Shown in pieces: positions 58,612-64,000 of a stretch of 64,000 nucleotides of DNA (its first letter is position 1; the number at the start of each line of letters is the position of its first letter). The stretch is from Gyrodactylus bullatarudis (lineage: Eukaryota; Platyhelminthes; Monogenea; Gyrodactylidea; Gyrodactylidae). The stretch covers positions 335,770 through 399,769 of the forward strand of contig SSNU01000208.1 of NCBI GenBank assembly GCA_012064415.1, read 5' to 3'. The notes beneath the pieces were generated by a model. That model was not told the origin of the DNA, made no database searches, and was given only the letters and a program-made list of their open reading frames with translations. The position numbers and the translations under genes were made by a program.

Positions 58612-61600
58612 AGTTGTGGCAGTGTGTAAACTTGATCATCTTAATCTAAACTACTATGTTACTCAAATCGTTCCTATTCACTTTTAAGCATTGGAAATAA
58701 TAATTTACACATTTTGAACATAAATATTTCTAAAATATGTTAAATATATTTTCTTGAAAATTTTGATATTTTTTCAAATTCTAGCCATCTCATAAATGTC
58801 AAAGGAATAAATGTTCGAAGGAATATTAGTTATTTCATTCAGAAAAGTTAATTTTAGATGACACGATAGCGCTTAAAAGGGTAAATAATCTGCGAAGACG
58901 ATCTGTATTTTTTAATTTTGTATATATGTTACCTTCAAAGTGGAAACTCGTACAGTGTATAAACTGAACGTTCAGTGTGTACACTGTAGAACACATTGGT
59001 CAATATGGAAACTCGGTGTACACATTGAACGGTTGATGGAGTACACTTTGAATATAATGATTAAACGTACAATGTGTACACTGTTCAATGTATTTTCAGG
59101 AAATAATTCTCATCTATTTTAATGGTCTTAAGGTCTTTCAATTTAAGGAAAGTTCGAATATAATATTCATTTACTTATTATTAAATGAGAAACTTTTATA
59201 GTACCTAGAATTGCAAAGAACTTTATTTCTTCTGCATTTCTCCCTATTTGACAGGCATTCAGTGGCAAAATCATACCTCAACATTCCTTGGCCCCATGAA
59301 AATGAAGCTTTCTTTGAAGTAGAAATCCTTGAAAACTTAATCAAAGGGTAAAACATTTACTTTTTCTTAGTTGAATGCACACAGATCAATTTATATCTGA
59401 ATGCGATTATTGGAAACTGCTATTTATTCAGCAAAATTGGGCTTGAAACTTGTAATTCAAGATTTTTAAAAATTTTCCAGTGTACACCGAGTTTCTACAT
59501 TGACCAATTTGTTGTACAGTGTACACACTAAACGTACAGTTTATATACTGTACGAGTTTCCACTTTGAACGTAACATATATACAGATTAGACTATCTGAT
59601 TTTTCATATTTGCTATAAACTTGTGGTGAGATATTGAAATTGCCATGGATATCTCAAGGTTTTACCGAAAAGAGTAGTCTCTCATAACTTGACATTGTTT
59701 TCAAAATTGATCAAAGAACCTTGCGTTCATCTCATTACTCATTAAATATTCCCCTCTTCCGATATTCATTGTCTATTATTCAGTTTATAATAGAGTAGTA
59801 CAAAATTTTATCTTCCCCGAACTATGTTCCATGCCTAAATCAAAAATTGATGTTTTAACTATGAAAAACACACTATTGAAAATCAAAATGAAAATTTGTC
59901 TGATATACAAAAATTCCATTTTCCCTAAAATCATTAAAATTTCCCTAATTTCTTAAGACTTGTGAAAAATAATCAATTTCTACTGTAAGCACAAACTATT
60001 CAAATATCTCAATTTTGTCCTTTCTCGTAGTAAAATTCATTGAAAAAATCTTTGCGCGTGTTCAAAACTTGTCATTTTGTATATCAGAATAAACTTGAAA
60101 ATGAATAGTTCTCGATAATTTTCAAAATGAGATAAAGGCTGGGTAAAGTTGATAGTGTATAATTTGAAAAAGTTTAAAATCTTAACCATATATACTGAGT
60201 GTATAGTGTAAAAGAGAATGTGTTGTTAATTACCAAATTATTATGTCTGATGTTAATGTTACATTTTACTCTATCATGGCTATGTATTTTTCAAGATTAA
60301 AATTCAATAGTTTTAGATAAGACATGTACACTATTTTTGTTTTGATACATCTTGTTCCTTCTACTACTTTTGAGTAGCTCTGTGTGAGTAAATGTTCCGT
60401 TCCCTTTCAGAGTATTCATATTGACATATGGCCAATAAATGGAGAATCTTCATCCATCTCACTACTCTGTCTGTCTTTTAATCTACCACAGGAGAGATAG
60501 ATTAATGCTCATTTATTATCGCCAAGTTAGATAGTAGAGAGAACATATTATGAGCACATGAGATTTATCATTGGAACTTTTCTTGTCTATACTTTTTATA
60601 ACTCTAGCCCATATGTATATCTATTTTTGTCTCATTTTAGTATAATACAATCAATGAATACAAATACTACTACTATATAAGGGATACGTGGATTGAGAAA
60701 TGGCGTGAAATGTCACATATACAAGTGGGTAGAAAACTTTTTTTTATGTTCATTGACTCGTAAAAGAAGTAGAAGATGATGTGATCAGTTTGCTTGATAA
60801 TTTTTATCTGATTAACTTTAGTATCAACTAATCAATCAATCATAATTATTTAATGGTTTTCAAGGATTATATGACAAATAAAACTTACTTAAAATTTGCA
60901 TACATTTTTATTTCAAAATAATGTTCTTCTTTTGATAAAAAGATGCAATTATCAGTTATCGTGGCGAGAATTGAAGTATAAGTGAATGAGAGTAGAGTAA
61001 AACAAAAGTCCAGGAGGAAATTAGAATTCCCTTATTTTTTCAAATCTTCCACTCGACTAAATTGGGCAAAATAATTAATTTTGCAATAATAATATTTTGA
61101 GTATTGAATTCGAGTGGAGTTAAATTCTCTCTGTCCATTTTACTTATTCCGGCTGTATTTTTTTCTATTCACTCACATGGAAGAATAATTCAGTTATACT
61201 ACATTGAGTAATTATTCCTTTAATCTCATGATTGATATTCAAAAGTATATTAGAATAATTTATCTTTTCATAATCTAATTCTGGCTGAAATATTAATTCA
61301 TTGAATAGTACTGTATTTTTACAAAAAAATATTACTAGGGAATTTATGATTTTACGAAATTCTCAATTTTTTCGAATCTAAATTATCAGACCCACTTTCA
61401 CGACGTAAAAGAAATATTTAAAAAAATCAATTTTTAAGGAAATTATGACATATTTCAAATTCCCATTTTTTTGCTGATTTCAAAGTGATCAAAAGTTGAT
61501 TTTCAGGATCACAATTAGACAATGGGAATCCTTTAATCAATATACAGGGTTTCAGTGAACTCGTACCTTTCAAGGATTTTGGATCATCAAAATTTCATCG

Positions 61601-62590
61601 ATTTTCATGTAGGAAAAATGATCAAAATTCCATTTCAAACGATAATGGGGTGTTTCTCAACATTTCTGATTCAACATATTTGATTCATGAATTCCCATTT
61701 ATATTAAAATACTTGTGGTTAAATTTATCATATCGATAGGCGATTTAAGTCGTCAACAAGATGAGGTTAAAATACCATCGATTACTCAAATATTGCATAA
61801 ACCATTCTTTATTGGGTAATATTTGTCATTAAGAATACTTCATAAGAGCATCAAAAAAGGAGTCGCGTGGAAAATTACCCACATCTGTTGGTATATTTGA
61901 TGAATTTCCTATCTCATTAATTCGGATTTCAAATAAGAACTTCTTATTTCTATCAAGTGTATGCTTTACTATTCTTTATCATAGAGAAAACAGTCCGACT
62001 CCCCTCACACCCCTATTTAACTAGTATGATTAGTAGTAATATAGATTTGGGTACATTGCTGAGTTAGTTCTTGGTCTGAACTCTCTTGCATCAAAATTTT
62101 AATTAAATTATATTCTACAAATTAATTAATGTAAATATTTGAGTAGTAATACAGATATATAATGCGAGATGTATAGCTGAAAAAGGAATTCCTTCAAAAT
62201 ACAAACAGATGAGACCTCTATCTCATCACACACGATTGTAATCTTTATCGTTTATTTTTAATTTTCATCTTGATTCTTTAAGGGACATTTCGTAAGAGGA
62301 TAAAAAAATATCCCGAAGATCTAAAATTCCTCTTTAGAATAAATAATGCTTCAGACATAAAAATAAATCGTAACTTCTCGCTTCTTAAAGGTTCCCTTGG
62401 GGCCATGGGGATCTATATTAATAGAGATAAATGCAAAATTATTCTCCCATTTGGTTTCCCTGCAACCCTTATGGAATCTCTTCTACTTCCTGGAGAAATT
62501 ATCTTCTTAACTTAGGATCCGGGTTTCAGTATGTCATCTAACTTAAAACTAAATCCTCTTATTAACATCGCTAGAATACTATTATATATA
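58612..62590. other. 4-kb non-coding region
   Basis: No convincing coding region on either strand. The short ORFs lack protein character. The region holds the ErbB 3' UTR, a 666-bp MITE (58919-59584) and otherwise AT-rich sequence. It is the largest gene-free stretch in the window. Confidence 0.6.
58919..59584. mobile_element. MITE with 105-bp terminal inverted repeats
   Basis: The left arm 58919-59023 and right arm 59480-59584 are inverted copies with about ten mismatches; both start TGTATATATGTTAC and contain TTCAAAGTGGAAACTCGTAC. The 456-bp middle has no ORF of note but repeats GTACA(A/G)TGTGTACACTGT-like words. The flanking TATATA suggests TA target sites as used by Tc1/mariner transposases. 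A non-autonomous element is the best reading. Confidence 0.82.
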
Positions 62591-64000
62591 GTGGTAGAAA
62601 AAATAAAAGTATTCACTAGAAATTGTCTCTAAATCACTTATTAAAAGTTATTGAAAATGGAAAGATGACCCATTCGATAGAGAATATTCGTTTCTATCAG
62701 AAATTACTTTTACTCGTACAAAGAGTTCATTCATATTTTCATAAATACAAATTTACAATATTTCATTAAATTTCAAAACGAAAAATTAAAAGTATTCACT
62801 TTTATTTTGTAAAATCTCCCCTACCAAGTACAACATTTAAGCACCTTTTTGACATGGAATCATACAAATTTTCTATTATTTCTTTTGGGATTGATTTCCA
62901 CTCTTCATTGATTCTTTGAACTAGTTCTTGCCTATTTGAATATACTCTCCCTTGGGAATAGACTTTTTGAGATAAAATTCCCCACAAGTTTTCAATCGGA
63001 TTCAAGTCGGGGCTCCTAGCTGGCCATGACAAAATCTGTATCTCATTATCATCAAACCATGTTCTAGTTGATGCTGATCGATGACAGGGAGCATTATCTT
63101 GCTGGAATATCATCTCGCACTTATGAATTTCCTCCTTAAAGGGTAATAGCTGATCCTCAAGCAATTTCTGATATGAATTTGAATTAAGCTTCTCATCAAT
63201 AACGACAAGATTTCCAGTTCCTTGCTTTGTGATAAACCCCCAAACCATTACATTGCCTCCACCAAATCCTCGTTTGATTTTAGTAGGTCTAGGTAGAGAC
63301 TTGTCAATCCAACAAGAAGAAAGGCCATCAGGTCCATCCAAATTGAATTTTTTCTCATCTGAAAACATGATTTTACTCCAATCTTGGTTTTGGACAATTT
63401 TATCATGAGCCCACTGGTATCTCGATTCCCTATCCTTGATACTTAGATTAGGAACCCTTTTTGGTCTTCCCCAATAGATATTAGGATTAGTATTCAAATA
63501 ATTTTGAACTGTTCTAATGCTGACATTCAATTTAAGCTCAGCTTTTATTTGAGAAGCTGTTGCTTTTTTCTTGATGGCTAGATTGACAATTTTTTTAATC
63601 AGGCAATTGGGTATGGATCTCTTTCGGCCTCGCTTTTTCGGATTTAGCTTCTTTTGTTTGACTGAAAACAAATTATTAACAGTTCTACATGAGCATCCGA
63701 TTATTTTAGCTATCTTCCGATTGCTTGAGCCATCTTGTTTTAATTTGTTGACAAAATCTCTATCACAGCCTCTCAGCTTCGAAAATTTCAATTTTTTAAC
63801 GAACATTTTTGAACTATGTTTAGTTTATTGGCGATAATATATTTGAATGTACTGTGTAAGAGATATAATGAAAATTCAGAATTCAAAGTCTAATTCTAAC
63901 TGGGAAAAAAGGTGATTGAAACTGAATACTTTTAATTTTTCGTTTTGAAATTTAATGAAATATTGTAAATTTGTATTTATGAAAATATGAATGAACTCTT
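62591..64000 (-). mobile_element. Tc1-like transposon with IR/DR ends, cut by the window edge
   Basis: The left end starts after a TATATA run at about 62591. It has two direct repeats of AAAAGTATTCACT, at 62605-62617 and 62788-62800, the IR/DR arrangement of Sleeping Beauty-like Tc1 elements. The inner left segment 62721-62799 matches, in inverted orientation, 63922-64000, where the window ends; about 130 bp of the right end would lie outside. The arms look identical over the visible part, which implies recent insertion. Confidence 0.88.
62802..63806 (-). CDS. Tc1-like DD34E transposase, intact
   Basis: An uninterrupted, intronless ORF of 334 aa, the usual Tc1 length. The N-terminus holds a bipartite helix-turn-helix DNA-binding domain (SSNRKIAKIIGCSCRTVNNL; later TASQIKAELKLNVSIRTVQ) with a GRPKR-type linker (NIYWGRPKRVPNL) and a basic patch KKRGRKRS. 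The catalytic core has all acids: Asp in IMFSDEKKFNLDGPDG, Asp in FQQDNAPCH and Glu in SPDLNPIENLWG, with 34 residues between the last two (DD34E). No stop or frameshift is present, and near-perfect ends surround it, so it may still be mobile. It is unrelated to the host genes around it. Confidence 0.97.
   Translation of the reverse strand: MFVKKLKFSKLRGCDRDFVNKLKQDGSSNRKIAKIIGCSCRTVNNLFSVKQKKLNPKKRGRKRSIPNCLIKKIVNLAIKKKATASQIKAELKLNVSIRTVQNYLNTNPNIYWGRPKRVPNLSIKDRESRYQWAHDKIVQNQDWSKIMFSDEKKFNLDGPDGLSSCWIDKSLPRPTKIKRGFGGGNVMVWGFITKQGTGNLVVIDEKLNSNSYQKLLEDQLLPFKEEIHKCEMIFQQDNAPCHRSASTRTWFDDNEIQILSWPARSPDLNPIENLWGILSQKVYSQGRVYSNRQELVQRINEEWKSIPKEIIENLYDSMSKRCLNVVLGRGDFTK

Noticed and set aside
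1..64000. CRISPR arrays, bacterial operons or phage-like modules
   Set aside because: The genes are spliced metazoan genes; no regularly spaced direct repeats or prokaryotic gene clusters were found.

Overview
This is a window of nuclear DNA from a small, AT-rich, intron-bearing animal genome. About seventeen protein-coding loci can be read. Most are typical metazoan genes: EED, DSCC1, troponin C, FAF2, a stomatin-like protein with an SCP2 tail, NCBP3, a calpain, GLG1, TPR, a WDR18-like gene, a mitochondrial mS38-like gene, MGAT1 and an ErbB-type receptor. The troponin C looks like the mollusc/annelid kind. Many introns are only 24-40 nt. I infer a miniaturised spiralian, with dicyemid or orthonectid 'mesozoans' the best fit because dicyemids are known for introns in the 20-30 nt range. 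The species call is an inference, not something I can prove from the sequence.

Layout. 1-3.0 kb: the end of an unrecognised gene, then non-coding DNA. 2.9-5.0 kb (minus): a small orphan gene and DSCC1, divergent from EED (5.0-6.6, plus). 7.0-9.8 kb (minus): troponin C, an MRH-like membrane protein and a TMEM186-like protein, divergent from FAF2 (9.9-11.5, plus). 11.7-19.0 kb (minus): the stomatin/SCP2 protein, NCBP3 and a calpain, divergent from GLG1 (19.1-25.3, plus). 25.7-26.9 kb: a decayed Merlin transposon. 27.4-35.0 kb: full-length TPR.

31.7-53.6 kb is a direct tandem duplication of a 10,928-bp unit in which I found no differences. It runs from inside TPR exon 6 through WDR18-like, MED30-like, mS38-like and MGAT1 into the ErbB gene. 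The result is one complete TPR plus a 3' TPR fragment, two complete copies of each middle gene, and a 5' ErbB fragment plus one complete ErbB gene (50.5-58.6 kb). The encoded ErbB kinase has lost several catalytic residues and reads as a pseudokinase.

58.6-62.6 kb is non-coding and carries a 666-bp inverted-repeat MITE. The window ends inside a structurally intact Tc1-like transposon with an open 334-aa DD34E transposase.

The genes do not form a pathway. They sit in compact divergent pairs, with 65-143 bp between start codons, and tight convergent pairs, such as TPR and WDR18-like with 35 bp between stops. Spliced coordinates were worked out by hand from GT-AG sites, reading frame and remembered family alignments. 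There was no transcript support and no database search.
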